Below are positions 17,169 through 28,074 of a DNA stretch of 64,000 nucleotides, one piece after another (the stretch's first letter is position 1; each line of letters opens with the position of its first letter). The notes under the pieces are model-generated. The model was not told the DNA's origin and made no database searches. It was given only the letters and a program-made list of their open reading frames with translations. Position numbers and translations under genes: made by a program. The stretch comes from Streptomyces sp. LUP30 (GTDB taxonomy: Bacteria > Actinomycetota > Actinomycetes > Streptomycetales > Streptomycetaceae): NCBI RefSeq assembly GCF_001746365.1, contig NZ_MJAJ01000040.1, positions 19,784 through 83,783 of the forward strand. The letters run 5' to 3'.

Positions 17169-17780
17169 ATGAGCAACGAAGCCCCAGTCGTGGGCGTCCT
17201 GGCCCTCCAGGGCGACGTGCGGGAGCATCTCGTCGCCCTGGCCTCGGCCGACGCCGTGGCCAGGCCGGTGCGGCGCCCCGAGGAACTGGCCGAGGTCGAC
17301 GGACTCGTCCTGCCCGGCGGTGAGTCCACGACCATCTCCAAGCTGGCCGTCCTCTTCGGCGTGATGGAGCCGCTCCGCGCGCGCGTGCGCGCCGGCATGC
17401 CCGTCTACGGCACCTGCGCGGGCCTGATCCTGCTCGCCGACAAGATCCTCGACCCGCGCTCGGGCCAGGAGACCGTCGGCGGCATCGACATGATCGTGCG
17501 GCGCAACGCCTTCGGACGGCAGAACGAGTCCTTCGAGGCGGCGGTGGACGTCAAGGGCGTCGCCGGCGCTCCCGTCGACGGCGTGTTCATCCGCGCCCCG
17601 TGGGTCGAGTCCGTCGGTGCGGCGGCCGAGGTGCTCGCCGAGCACGACGGCCATATCGTCGCGGTCCGTCAGGGCAACGCGCTCGCCACGTCGTTCCACC
17701 CGGAGCTGACCGGCGACCACCGCGTGCACTCCTTGTTCGTCGACATGGTCCGCGCGAACCGGGCGGCCGAGTCCTTGTAG
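17169..17780 (+). CDS. pdxT: Pyridoxal 5'-phosphate synthase, PdxT (glutaminase) subunit
   Basis: 203 residues from an ATG at 17169, 7 bp after pdxS. It is a class I glutamine amidotransferase that feeds ammonia to PdxS. The nucleophile Cys lies in YGTCAGLILLAD (about residue 81) and the His-Glu of the triad in SFHPEL near residue 178. The oxyanion loop LPGGESTT is intact. Length is standard, and it should assemble as the 12:12 PdxS:PdxT complex. Confidence 0.98.
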   Translation: MSNEAPVVGVLALQGDVREHLVALASADAVARPVRRPEELAEVDGLVLPGGESTTISKLAVLFGVMEPLRARVRAGMPVYGTCAGLILLADKILDPRSGQETVGGIDMIVRRNAFGRQNESFEAAVDVKGVAGAPVDGVFIRAPWVESVGAAAEVLAEHDGHIVAVRQGNALATSFHPELTGDHRVHSLFVDMVRANRAAESL

Positions 17781-17790
17781 GATTCGGAGG

Positions 17791-17816
17791 TCCCCCAGGC
17801 TCTCGACGCCCGGGGG
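17791..17816. other. Hairpin between pdxT and yebC
   Basis: Stem TCCCCCAGGC/GCCCGGGGGA with one A-C mismatch and loop TCTCGAC, starting 10 nt after the pdxT stop. No T-tract. It may attenuate or stabilise the pdxT message ahead of yebC, which starts 39 bp later. Confidence 0.5.
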
Positions 17817-17854
17817 AGTTCGGACGAGACGGGTTACGCGAAGGAGACAGGCAG

Positions 17855-18607
17855 ATGTCCGGCCACTCTAAATGGGCTACGACGAAGCACAAGAAGGCCG
17901 TGATCGACGCCAAGCGCGGCAAGCTCTTCGCGAAGCTGATCAAGAACATCGAGGTCGCGGCGCGCATGGGCGGCGTGGACCTCGAAGGCAACCCCACGCT
18001 GTACGACGCCGTGCAGAAGGCGAAGAAGTCGTCGGTTCCGAACAAGAACATCGACTCCGCGATCAAGCGCGGCGGCGGTCTCGAAGCCGGCGGCGCCGAC
18101 TACGAGACGATCATGTACGAGGGTTACGGCCCGAACGGCGTGGCCGTGCTCATCGAGTGCCTCACGGACAACCGCAACCGCGCCGCCTCCGACGTGCGCG
18201 TGGCGATGACCCGCAACGGCGGCTCCATGGCCGACCCGGGCTCCGTGTCGTACCTCTTCAACCGCAAGGGCGTCGTGATCGTCCCCAAGGGCGAGCTGGG
18301 CGAGGACGACGTGCTGGGCGCGGTGCTCGACGCGGGCGCCGAGGAGGTCAACGACCTCGGCGAGTCCTTCGAGGTGCTCAGCGAGGCCACCGACCTGGTC
18401 GCGGTCCGCACGGCCCTCCAGGAGGCCGGCATCGACTACGACTCCGCCGACGCCAACTTCGTCCCGACCATGCAGGTCGAGCTGGACGAGGACGGCGCGC
18501 GCAAGATCTTCAAGCTGATCGACGCGCTGGAGGACAGCGACGACGTGCAGAACGTCTTCGCCAACTTCGACGTCAGCGACGAGGTCATGGAGAAGGTCGA
18601 CGCGTAG
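17855..18607 (+). CDS. yebC: YebC/PmpR family (TACO1-like) protein
   Basis: 250 residues from an ATG at 17855 with an upstream AAGGAG. The N-terminus SGHSKWATTKHKKAVIDAKRG is the family hallmark and three-domain YebC architecture follows. Family members have been described as DNA-binding transcription regulators and, more recently, as ribosome-associated factors that ease polyproline stalling; which applies here is not visible. Next to ruvC, the classic context. Confidence 0.95.
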   Translation: MSGHSKWATTKHKKAVIDAKRGKLFAKLIKNIEVAARMGGVDLEGNPTLYDAVQKAKKSSVPNKNIDSAIKRGGGLEAGGADYETIMYEGYGPNGVAVLIECLTDNRNRAASDVRVAMTRNGGSMADPGSVSYLFNRKGVVIVPKGELGEDDVLGAVLDAGAEEVNDLGESFEVLSEATDLVAVRTALQEAGIDYDSADANFVPTMQVELDEDGARKIFKLIDALEDSDDVQNVFANFDVSDEVMEKVDA

Positions 18608-18630
18608 GGCCGCCGCGAACTGAGCGGATC

Positions 18631-18666
18631 CGTCGGGCCGGTGGGACACGTCCTACCGGCCCGACG
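18631..18666 (+). terminator. Hairpin terminator downstream of yebC
   Basis: A 16-bp stem (arms 18631-18646 and 18651-18666, one G-T wobble) with loop CACG, 24 nt after the yebC stop. The tail is only weakly T-rich. It separates yebC from ruvC. Confidence 0.7.
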
Positions 18667-18692
18667 TCGTTGTCGGTGCCAGCGGATAGCCT

Positions 18693-18726
18693 GACGACGT
18701 CAGAGATCGCACGGACGACGTCAGAG
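18693..18726. promoter_or_regulatory. Direct repeat GACGACGTCAGAG x2 upstream of ruvC
   Basis: Thirteen-bp copies at 18693-18705 and 18714-18726 with a 21-bp period (two helical turns), 43-76 bp before the ruvC GTG. Each copy contains the palindrome GACGTC. There is no actinobacterial LexA box in the gap. Operator-like, but the regulator is unknown. Confidence 0.4.
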
Positions 18727-18768
18727 GTCACCGGGCGACGGCCGTTCAGCGGTGAAGGGGAGGGGTGC

Positions 18769-19317
18769 GTGCGGGTACTGGGTGTGGACCCCGGACTGAC
18801 CCGGTGCGGTGTCGGCGTCGTCGAGGGCGTCGCGGGCCGACCGCTCACCATGCTCGGCGTGGGCGTCGTACGCACGCCGAGCGACGCCGAGTTGGGGCAG
18901 CGCCTGGTCGCCGTGGAGCAGGGCATCGAACGCTGGCTGGACGAGTACCGGCCCGAATGCGTCGCCGTGGAGCGGGTGTTCAGCCAGCACAACGTGCGCA
19001 CCGTCATGGGCACCGCCCAGGCCAGCGCCGTCGCGATGCTGTGCGCGGCCCGCCGCGGCCTCCCCGTCGCCCTGCACACCCCCAGCGAGGTCAAGGCCGC
19101 CGTCACCGGCAGCGGCCGCGCCGACAAGGCCCAGGTCGGCGCGATGGTCACGCGCCTGCTCCGGCTCGATGCGCCCCCCAAGCCGGCCGACGCCGCGGAC
19201 GCCCTGGCGCTCGCCATCTGCCACATCTGGCGCGCCCCCGCCCAGAACCGACTCCAGCAGGCCGCGGCCCTGCACGCGGCCCGGTCCCCGATCACATCGA
19301 AAGGCCGTACGGCATGA
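18769..19317 (+). CDS. ruvC: Crossover junction endodeoxyribonuclease RuvC
   Basis: 182 residues from a GTG at 18769 after AAGGGGAGGGG. RuvC resolves Holliday junctions as a dimer. The acidic catalytic set is visible: Asp in VLGVDPGLTRCG, Glu in VAVERVFSQHN, and the Asp pair in KPADAADALALAICH. The C-terminal 25 residues are a short extension. It overlaps ruvA by an ATGA, and ruvB follows, giving one ruvCAB operon. Confidence 0.97.
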   Translation: MRVLGVDPGLTRCGVGVVEGVAGRPLTMLGVGVVRTPSDAELGQRLVAVEQGIERWLDEYRPECVAVERVFSQHNVRTVMGTAQASAVAMLCAARRGLPVALHTPSEVKAAVTGSGRADKAQVGAMVTRLLRLDAPPKPADAADALALAICHIWRAPAQNRLQQAAALHAARSPITSKGRTA

Positions 19318-19919
19318 TCGCCTTCGTCAGCGGCACGGTCGCCGCACTCGCCCCCGACTCCGCGGTGGTCGAGGTGGGCGGCGTGGGCATGGCCCTGCAG
19401 TGCACGCCGAACACGCTGTCCACGCTCCGGCTCGGCCGCCCGGCCAAGCTCGCCACCTCCCTCGTCGTACGGGAGGACTCGCTGACCCTGTACGGCTTCG
19501 TGGACGACGACGAACGCCAGGTCTTCGAGCTGCTGCAGACCGCGAGCGGTGTCGGCCCCCGCCTGGCCCAGGCCATGCTGGCGGTGCACGCCCCGGACAC
19601 ACTGCGCCGAGCCGTGGCCACGGGCGACGAGAAGGCGCTGATCGCCGTGCCGGGCATCGGCAAGAAGGGCGCCCAGAAGCTGCTGCTCGAACTCAAGGAC
19701 AGGCTGGGCGAGCCGGTCGGCGCCCCCGTGGTCGGCGCACCGGTCACCAGCGGATGGCGCGATCAGCTGCACGCCGCGCTGATCGGCCTCGGCTACGCGA
19801 CCCGGGAGGCCGACGAGGCGGTCGTCGCCGTGACCCCGCAGGCCGAGGCCGCCGGCGGCGCGCCCCAGGTGGGCCAGCTGCTGAAGGCCGCCCTGCAGAC
19901 CCTGAACCGCGCCCGCTAG
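19314..19919 (+). CDS. ruvA: Holliday junction branch migration subunit RuvA
   Basis: 201 residues from an ATG at 19314 that overlaps the ruvC stop. Domain I is an OB fold (MIAFVSGTVAALAPDSAVVEVGGVGM). Domain II carries two helix-hairpin-helix motifs (LLQTASGVGPRLAQAML and LIAVPGIGKKGAQKLLLEL). Domain III, the RuvB-contact three-helix bundle, follows a flexible linker (DQLHAALIGLGYATREADEAV). It holds the junction in square-planar form for RuvB. Confidence 0.97.
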   Translation: MIAFVSGTVAALAPDSAVVEVGGVGMALQCTPNTLSTLRLGRPAKLATSLVVREDSLTLYGFVDDDERQVFELLQTASGVGPRLAQAMLAVHAPDTLRRAVATGDEKALIAVPGIGKKGAQKLLLELKDRLGEPVGAPVVGAPVTSGWRDQLHAALIGLGYATREADEAVVAVTPQAEAAGGAPQVGQLLKAALQTLNRAR

Positions 19920-19929
19920 GAGAACGTCA

Positions 19930-21024
19930 GTGAACTGGGACGACACGAGCGACGAGACCGCCCCCGAGCGGCTCGCCGGCCCCGCCGAGGAACGCCTGGT
20001 GGGCTCTGTCGCCGACGGGGAGGACCAGGCGGTCGAGGCCGCCCTGCGCCCCAAGGACCTGGGCGAGTTCATCGGCCAGGAGAAGGTCCGCGAACAGCTC
20101 GACCTCGTCCTGCGCGCCGCACGCGCGCGGGGTGCGACCGCCGACCACGTGCTGCTCTCGGGCGCGCCCGGCCTGGGCAAGACCACCCTGTCCATGATCA
20201 TCGCCGCCGAGATGGGCGCCCCGATCCGCATCACCAGCGGCCCGGCCATCCAGCACGCGGGCGACCTCGCGGCGATCCTGTCCTCCCTCCAGGAGGGCGA
20301 GGTTCTCTTCCTCGACGAGATCCACCGCATGTCCCGGCCCGCCGAGGAGATGCTGTACATGGCGATGGAGGACTTCCGCGTCGACGTCATCGTCGGCAAG
20401 GGGCCCGGAGCGACCGCCATCCCCCTCGAACTGCCCCCGTTCACCCTGGTCGGCGCCACCACGCGCGCGGGTCTGCTGCCGCCGCCGCTGCGCGACCGGT
20501 TCGGCTTCACCGCCCACATGGAGTTCTACGAGCCCGGCGAACTGCAGCGCGTGATCCACCGCTCGGCCGACCTGCTCGACGTGGAGATCGACCCGGCCGG
20601 CGCCGCCGAGATCGCCGGCCGCTCCCGCGGCACCCCCCGTATCGCCAACCGTCTGCTGCGCCGGGTGCGCGACTACGCGCAGGTCAAGGCCGACGGGAAC
20701 GTCACCCGTGAGATCGCGGCGGCGGCCCTCAAGGTCTACGAGGTGGACGAGCGCGGGCTGGACCGTCTGGACCGCGCTGTCCTGGAAGCCCTGCTGAAAC
20801 TGTTCGCCGGCGGTCCGGTCGGCCTGTCCACCCTGGCCGTCGCCGTGGGCGAGGAGCGCGAGACCGTCGAGGAGGTCGCCGAGCCGTTCCTCGTCAGGGA
20901 GGGCCTGCTGGCCCGTACGCCGCGGGGAAGGGTGGCCACCCCGGCGGCGTGGGCGCATCTCGGCCTCACGCCGTCGCGTCCCCAGGCCCTCGGCGGCGGA
21001 CAGGACGGCCTGTTCGGCACGTGA
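19930..21024 (+). CDS. ruvB: Holliday junction branch migration ATPase RuvB
   Basis: 364 residues from a GTG at 19930, 10 bp after ruvA. Walker A is SGAPGLGKTT, Walker B VLFLDEIHR, sensor 1 lies in LVGATTRAG, and the Arg finger is in LRDRFG. The C-terminal winged helix is complete. The N-terminal 35 residues are an acidic extension. It drives branch migration with RuvA. Confidence 0.98.
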   Translation: MNWDDTSDETAPERLAGPAEERLVGSVADGEDQAVEAALRPKDLGEFIGQEKVREQLDLVLRAARARGATADHVLLSGAPGLGKTTLSMIIAAEMGAPIRITSGPAIQHAGDLAAILSSLQEGEVLFLDEIHRMSRPAEEMLYMAMEDFRVDVIVGKGPGATAIPLELPPFTLVGATTRAGLLPPPLRDRFGFTAHMEFYEPGELQRVIHRSADLLDVEIDPAGAAEIAGRSRGTPRIANRLLRRVRDYAQVKADGNVTREIAAAALKVYEVDERGLDRLDRAVLEALLKLFAGGPVGLSTLAVAVGEERETVEEVAEPFLVREGLLARTPRGRVATPAAWAHLGLTPSRPQALGGGQDGLFGT

Positions 21025-21083
21025 TGCGCGGGGCCGTGGCCGGGGCTTTGGCCGGGTAAGGAACCCAGGTGCCATGCTGAGCG

Positions 21084-21113
21084 TTGTTCCCTGCGCGCGG
21101 ACTCGCTTAGACT
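21084..21113 (+). promoter_or_regulatory. Probable sigma-HrdB promoter for yajC-secD-secF-apt
   Basis: -35 TTGTTC at 21084-21089, 18-bp spacer, -10 TAGACT at 21108-21113. It matches the Streptomyces vegetative pattern (TTGACN, TAGRNT) in the -10 and the first half of -35. It leaves an 80-nt leader before yajC. No other good promoter is seen before apt. Confidence 0.6.
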
Positions 21114-21200
21114 CCGCCGATGCTGCCTTTGTCGGCAGCGCACAACCCCCATCCATCAGGCCGCTCAAGCGTCGCGGTCGTTTGAAGGAAGTTCCGACCC

Positions 21201-21719
21201 GTGAGTCCTGTGACCCTCCTCCCGTTCATCGTGCTCATCGGGGCCATGTTCCTGATGACCCGGTCGGCCAAGAAGAAGCAGCAGCAAGCGGCCGCCATGC
21301 GCAACGACCTGCAGCCCGGCAGTGGTGTCCGCACCATCGGGGGCATGTACGCGACGGTCAAGGAGGTCAATGACGACACGATCCTCCTCGATGCGGGGCC
21401 GGGCGTGGAACTGGTCTTCGCGAAGAACTCGATCGGCGCCGTCCTGACCGATGACGAGTACAACCGCATCGTCCACGGCGTCGAGCACGACCTGAAGTCC
21501 GACACCGACATCGTCCCGGACGACGCCTCCTCCCTCACCGAGTCCGCCGACACCGACGACTCCGCCGACGAAGCTGCCGCCGCCTCCGACGAGAAGGTTG
21601 TCGACCTCGGCAAGAAGGACGGACCCGACGAGGTCCGGGAGAAGGCCGCCGAAACCGAGCAGGCCGATGCCGGTGAACAGCCGAAGAAGACCGACGGCGA
21701 CTCCGACGCGCAGAAGTAG
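21201..21719 (+). CDS. yajC: Preprotein translocase accessory subunit YajC
   Basis: 172 residues from a GTG at 21201. One N-terminal membrane helix (TLLPFIVLIGAMFLMTR) is followed by the YajC soluble domain (RNDLQPGSGVRTIGGMYATVKEV). The last 70 residues are a long acidic, low-complexity tail rich in Asp, Glu and Ala, longer than in E. coli YajC (110 residues). It forms the SecDF-YajC complex with the next two genes. Confidence 0.93.
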   Translation: MSPVTLLPFIVLIGAMFLMTRSAKKKQQQAAAMRNDLQPGSGVRTIGGMYATVKEVNDDTILLDAGPGVELVFAKNSIGAVLTDDEYNRIVHGVEHDLKSDTDIVPDDASSLTESADTDDSADEAAAASDEKVVDLGKKDGPDEVREKAAETEQADAGEQPKKTDGDSDAQK

Positions 21720-21853
21720 CCACGTCCCCGGCGCACACGGGCCACACCCGTACGCGCCGGGGCGCGCGCATCTCGCCAGGGGATCCCGACACCATGTCAT
21801 GGCCGTGGCCGCGCTGACCCGGCGCGAGGCGGCCCGAGAGGGAGTACGAGAAG

Positions 21854-23647
21854 GTGGCAGCACCTAAGAAGGGCCGGAGCGCGAGTGCCCAGAGCAAGCC
21901 AGGGCGCTCGCTGGCCCTGATCCTGATCGCCATCGTGGGGCTCACCGGAGGCATGTTCGCCTCCGGTCACACCACTCCGCGTCTCGGCATCGACCTTGCC
22001 GGCGGTACCAGCATCACGCTGGAGGCCAAGGGCGACCAGGGATCCGCGATCAACAAGGCCAACATGGACACCGCGGTCGACATCATGAACCGCCGTGTCA
22101 ACGGGCTGGGCGTCTCCGAGGCGGAGGTGCAGACCCAGGGCAGCAAGAACATCATCGTCAACATCCCCAAGGGCACCAACTCCGAGGAAGCCCGCCAGCA
22201 GGTGGGCACCACCGCCAAGCTGTACTTCCGCCCGGTCGTGGCCCAGGAGGCCACGGGTCCCGCCGCTGCCACCCCCTCGCCGAGCGCGTCCGCCAGCGGC
22301 GGTTCGAGCGCCTCGCCCAGCTCGTCCGCGAGCCCTTCGGCGAGCGCCTCCGGCACCGGTGAGAAGGCGACCTCCTCGACGTCCCCGTCGGCCTCGGCCA
22401 CCTCGCAGGGCCGTGCCGTCACCGACGGCCTGAAGGCCGACGCCACCCCGTCGGCCTCCGCCGGCGCCAAGGCGGGCTCCTCCCCGAGCCCCTCGGCCCC
22501 GCCGAGCGGCGGCGCCTCCACCGGCGCGAACGCCGCGCTGCAGGCCAAGTTCGCGACCCTGGACTGCTCCGACAAGGCGGTCCGCACCAAGGCCGGCGAG
22601 GGCGTCAAGCCCGGCGTCCCGACCGTGGCCTGCGGTGAGGTCGACAACGTCTGGTACAAGTACCTCCTCGGTCCGGCGGCCGTCGACGGCACCGACGTCA
22701 AGAAGGCCCAGGCCGTCTTCGACACGCAGGGTGCGGCCGGCTGGCAGGTCAACATGACCTTCACCGGCAAGGGCTCCAAGAAGTTCGCCACGATCACGGG
22801 TCAGCTCGCGCAGAACCAGCGGCCGCAGAACGAGTTCGCCATCGTGCTCGACGGGGACGTCGTCTCCAGCCCCTACGTGCAGAACGCGATCACCGGCGGC
22901 CAGGCCCAGATCTCCGGCAGCTTCAAGCAGGAGGAGGCCCAGAGCCTCGCCAACATGCTGTCGTACGGCGCGCTTCCGCTGTCCTTCAAGGAGCAGAGCG
23001 TCACCACGGTGACCGCGGCCCTCGGCGGCGACCAGCTGCACGCCGGTCTGCTCGCGGGCGCCATCGGCCTCGCCCTTGTCGTCCTGTACCTGGTGGCCTA
23101 CTACCGCGGTCTGTCGCTCATCGCGATGGCCTCGCTGCTGGTCTCCGCCGCCCTCACCTACGTGCTCATGGCGCTGCTCGGCCCGGCCATCGGCTTCGCG
23201 CTGAACCTGCCGGCGGTCTGCGGCGCCATCGTCGCCATCGGCATCACGGCGGACTCGTTCATCGTGTACTTCGAACGGGTCCGGGACGAGATCCGCGAGG
23301 GCCGCACCCTGCGCCCGGCCGTCGAGCGTGCCTGGCCGCGCGCCCGGCGCACCATCCTGGTCTCCGACTTCGTGTCGTTCCTCGCCGCAGCGGTGCTGTT
23401 CATCGTCACCGTCGGCAAGGTCCAGGGCTTCGCGTTCACGCTGGGCCTGACCACCGTCCTCGACGTGGTCGTGGTCTTCTTCTTCACCAAGCCGCTGATG
23501 ACGCTCATCGCCCGGCGGAAGTTCTTCGCGAGCGGCCACAAGTGGTCCGGCCTCGACCCGAAGGGCCTGGGGGCCAAACCGCCGATCCGCCGCACCCGCC
23601 GTCCCTCCGGTCCTGGCGCCGGCCCCGTCGAGACGAAGGAGGCGTGA
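21854..23647 (+). CDS. secD: Protein translocase subunit SecD
   Basis: 597 residues from a GTG at 21854. SecD uses the proton gradient to pull secreted proteins out of the Sec channel. The first membrane helix is at about 18-36, followed by the first periplasmic segment LGIDLAGGTSITLEAKGD. The P1 domain is interrupted at about residues 136-227 by a Ser/Pro/Ala/Thr low-complexity insert. The C-terminal half has five membrane helices with the conserved DGDVVSSP and GADQ-like motifs and IAIGITADSFIVYFERVRDE. secF follows 3 bp downstream. Confidence 0.96.
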   Translation: MAAPKKGRSASAQSKPGRSLALILIAIVGLTGGMFASGHTTPRLGIDLAGGTSITLEAKGDQGSAINKANMDTAVDIMNRRVNGLGVSEAEVQTQGSKNIIVNIPKGTNSEEARQQVGTTAKLYFRPVVAQEATGPAAATPSPSASASGGSSASPSSSASPSASASGTGEKATSSTSPSASATSQGRAVTDGLKADATPSASAGAKAGSSPSPSAPPSGGASTGANAALQAKFATLDCSDKAVRTKAGEGVKPGVPTVACGEVDNVWYKYLLGPAAVDGTDVKKAQAVFDTQGAAGWQVNMTFTGKGSKKFATITGQLAQNQRPQNEFAIVLDGDVVSSPYVQNAITGGQAQISGSFKQEEAQSLANMLSYGALPLSFKEQSVTTVTAALGGDQLHAGLLAGAIGLALVVLYLVAYYRGLSLIAMASLLVSAALTYVLMALLGPAIGFALNLPAVCGAIVAIGITADSFIVYFERVRDEIREGRTLRPAVERAWPRARRTILVSDFVSFLAAAVLFIVTVGKVQGFAFTLGLTTVLDVVVVFFFTKPLMTLIARRKFFASGHKWSGLDPKGLGAKPPIRRTRRPSGPGAGPVETKEA

Positions 23648-23650
23648 GCG

Positions 23651-24763
23651 ATGTCGAAACTCGGCAATCTCGGCGCCCGACTGCACCGTGGCGAGGTCAG
23701 CTATGACTTCATCGGCCACCGCAAGCTCTGGTACGGCATCTCGATCCTGATCACCATCACGGCCATCCTCGGCCTGGCGGTGCGCGGCCTGAACATGGGC
23801 ATCGACTTCCAGGGCGGCGCCGTCTTCACCACGGAGAAGACCAGCGCCTCCGTCTCCCAGGCCGAGGAGTACGCGAAGTCGGCGTCCGGCCACGACGCGG
23901 TCGTGCAGAAGCTGGGCAACGGCACGCTGCGCATCCAGATCGCCGGCATGGACATCCAGCAGTCCAGCAAGATCAAGTCCGAGCTCGCCCAGGACTTCAA
24001 GGCCGACCCGGAGACGATCACCGCGGAACTGGTCGGTCCCAGCTGGGGCGACCAGATCGCCAACAAGGCCTGGCAGGGCCTGGCGATCTTCATGGTGCTG
24101 GTCGTGATCTACCTGGCGATCGCCTTCGAGTGGCGCATGGCCATCGCGGCGCTCGTCGCCCTGATCCACGACATCACCATCACCGTCGGCATCTACGCCC
24201 TCGTCGGCTTCGAGGTCACGCCCGGCACGGTGATCGGTCTGCTGACCATCCTCGGTTACTCGCTGTACGACACGGTCGTCGTCTTCGACTCCCTCAAGGA
24301 ACAGACGAAGGACCTCACCAAGCAGACCCGCTTCACCTACAGCGAGATCGCCAACCGTTCGATCAACGGCACCCTGGTCCGTTCGATCAACACGACGGTC
24401 GTCGCGCTGCTGCCGGTCGCGGGCCTGCTGTTCATCGGCGGCGGCTTCCTCGGCGCGGGCACGCTCAACGACATCTCGCTGTCGCTGTTCGTGGGTCTCG
24501 CCGCCGGCGCCTACTCCTCGATCTTCATCGCCACGCCGCTCGTCGCCGACCTCAAGGAGCGCGAGCCGCAGATCAAGGCGCTGAGGAAGCGTGTCCTGGC
24601 CAAGCGCGCCCAGGGCGGCAACGAGCCCGAGGCGGCCGAGGCGCCCCGCGCCGACGACTACGACGACGAGCCGGAGGACGCCACGCCGGCGGTCGTCGGA
24701 CCGCGCAACCAGCCCTCGTCCCGTGGCCGCGGCCGCGGCCGTCCCTCGGGGAAGCGCCGGTGA
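23651..24763 (+). CDS. secF: Protein translocase subunit SecF
   Basis: 370 residues from an ATG at 23651. Six membrane helices; the first periplasmic loop begins MGIDFQGGAVFTTEK, and helix 4 carries LTILGYSLYDTVVVFDSLKEQ, the conserved SecF signature (D in YDTVVVFD). The C-terminal 60 residues are a charged Arg/Glu tail ending in repeated Arg-Gly, longer than in E. coli. It ends in a GTGA overlap with apt. Confidence 0.96.
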   Translation: MSKLGNLGARLHRGEVSYDFIGHRKLWYGISILITITAILGLAVRGLNMGIDFQGGAVFTTEKTSASVSQAEEYAKSASGHDAVVQKLGNGTLRIQIAGMDIQQSSKIKSELAQDFKADPETITAELVGPSWGDQIANKAWQGLAIFMVLVVIYLAIAFEWRMAIAALVALIHDITITVGIYALVGFEVTPGTVIGLLTILGYSLYDTVVVFDSLKEQTKDLTKQTRFTYSEIANRSINGTLVRSINTTVVALLPVAGLLFIGGGFLGAGTLNDISLSLFVGLAAGAYSSIFIATPLVADLKEREPQIKALRKRVLAKRAQGGNEPEAAEAPRADDYDDEPEDATPAVVGPRNQPSSRGRGRGRPSGKRR

Positions 24764-25308
24764 CCGAGACAACCGACACCGCCACGCTGCTGCTCAGCCG
24801 TATCCGTGACGTGGCCGACTACCCGGAGCCGGGCGTGATGTTCAAGGACATCACCCCGCTCCTGGCGGACCCGGCGGCGTTCACCGCGCTCACCGACGCC
24901 TTCGCGGAGATCGCCGTCCGCACCGGCGCCACCAAGATCGTCGGTCTGGAGGCCCGGGGCTTCATCCTGGGCGCCCCGGTCGCCGTCCGCGCGGGCCTCG
25001 GCTTCATCCCCGTGCGCAAGGCGGGCAAGCTCCCCGGAGCGACCCTCGGCCAGGCCTACGACCTGGAGTACGGCTCGGCCGAGATCGAGGTGCACGCGGA
25101 GGACCTGAGCACCGGCGACCGGGTGCTCATCGTCGACGACGTCCTGGCCACCGGCGGCACCGCAGAGGCGTCGATCCAGCTCATCCACCGGGCGGGCGCC
25201 GAGGTCGCGGGCGTCGCCGTCCTGATGGAGCTGGGCTTCCTCGCGGGCCGGCCCCGGCTGGAGGCGGCCCTCGGCGGAGCTCCCCTGGAGTCACTGCTCA
25301 CGATCTGA
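24760..25308 (+). CDS. apt: Adenine phosphoribosyltransferase
   Basis: 182 residues from a GTG at 24760, coupled to secF by GTGA. It converts adenine plus PRPP to AMP (purine salvage). The PRPP-binding loop is VLIVDDVLATGGTAEA, and the N-terminal block YPEPGVMFKDITPLLAD is the type I signature. The order secF-apt-rel is conserved in actinobacteria. Confidence 0.97.
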   Translation: MTETTDTATLLLSRIRDVADYPEPGVMFKDITPLLADPAAFTALTDAFAEIAVRTGATKIVGLEARGFILGAPVAVRAGLGFIPVRKAGKLPGATLGQAYDLEYGSAEIEVHAEDLSTGDRVLIVDDVLATGGTAEASIQLIHRAGAEVAGVAVLMELGFLAGRPRLEAALGGAPLESLLTI

Positions 25309-25320
25309 CGAGTGCCGTAC

Positions 25321-25364
25321 GCGAGCGGGCGGGCTGCCGGAGGAATCCGGCGCCCGCCCCTCGC
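25321..25364 (+). terminator. Terminator hairpin after apt
   Basis: Long stem with outer GCGAG/CTCGC, middle GGGCGGGC/GCCCGCCC and inner GCCGGA/TCCGGC, capped by a GGAA tetraloop; C25326 and T25335 bulge. It is followed by GTTT. It starts 13 nt after the apt stop and ends the sec-apt transcript. Confidence 0.8.
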
Positions 25365-25401
25365 GTTTCCTCCAGCCGAAGGCCCTCTCATCGGCCTGAA
25401 G

Positions 25402-25430
25402 GCGATCCTGGAGCCCAGGATCGCTACGAT
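25402..25430 (+). promoter_or_regulatory. Promoter region of rel with embedded inverted repeat
   Basis: -10 TACGAT at 25425-25430, with a perfect inverted repeat GCGATCCTGG-AGC-CCAGGATCGC (25402-25424) filling the -35 and spacer region. A regulator binding here would block polymerase. The alternative reading is a transcribed hairpin from upstream. No -35 consensus is present, which suggests an activator or a weak promoter. Confidence 0.45.
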
Positions 25431-25480
25431 GGGTGCTCCGGAGCCTGACCGGGGACCCGGATCGCGTACGAGGAGTCCTC

Positions 25481-28009
<2,529 letters not shown>

Positions 28010-28022
28010 CCGAGCACACGAG

Positions 28023-28052
28023 AGGCCCCCGTACACGAGGTACGGGGGCCTT
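28023..28052. terminator. Bidirectional terminator between rel and the DUF349 gene
   Basis: Perfect 12-bp stem AGGCCCCCGTAC/GTACGGGGGCCT with loop ACGAG, 13 nt after the rel stop and 23 nt from the convergent DUF349 gene. TT follows on the plus side. Confidence 0.85.
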
Positions 28053-28074
28053 GTCGTCGTACGGCGGCCGGAGA

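Noticed and set aside
18608..18768. LexA (SOS) box upstream of ruvC
   Set aside because: No GAAC-N4-GTTC match; only the GACGACGTCAGAG repeats.
21797..24772. 991-residue minus-strand open frame over secD-secF
   Set aside because: Antisense shadow; the plus-strand frames carry SecD and SecF signatures.
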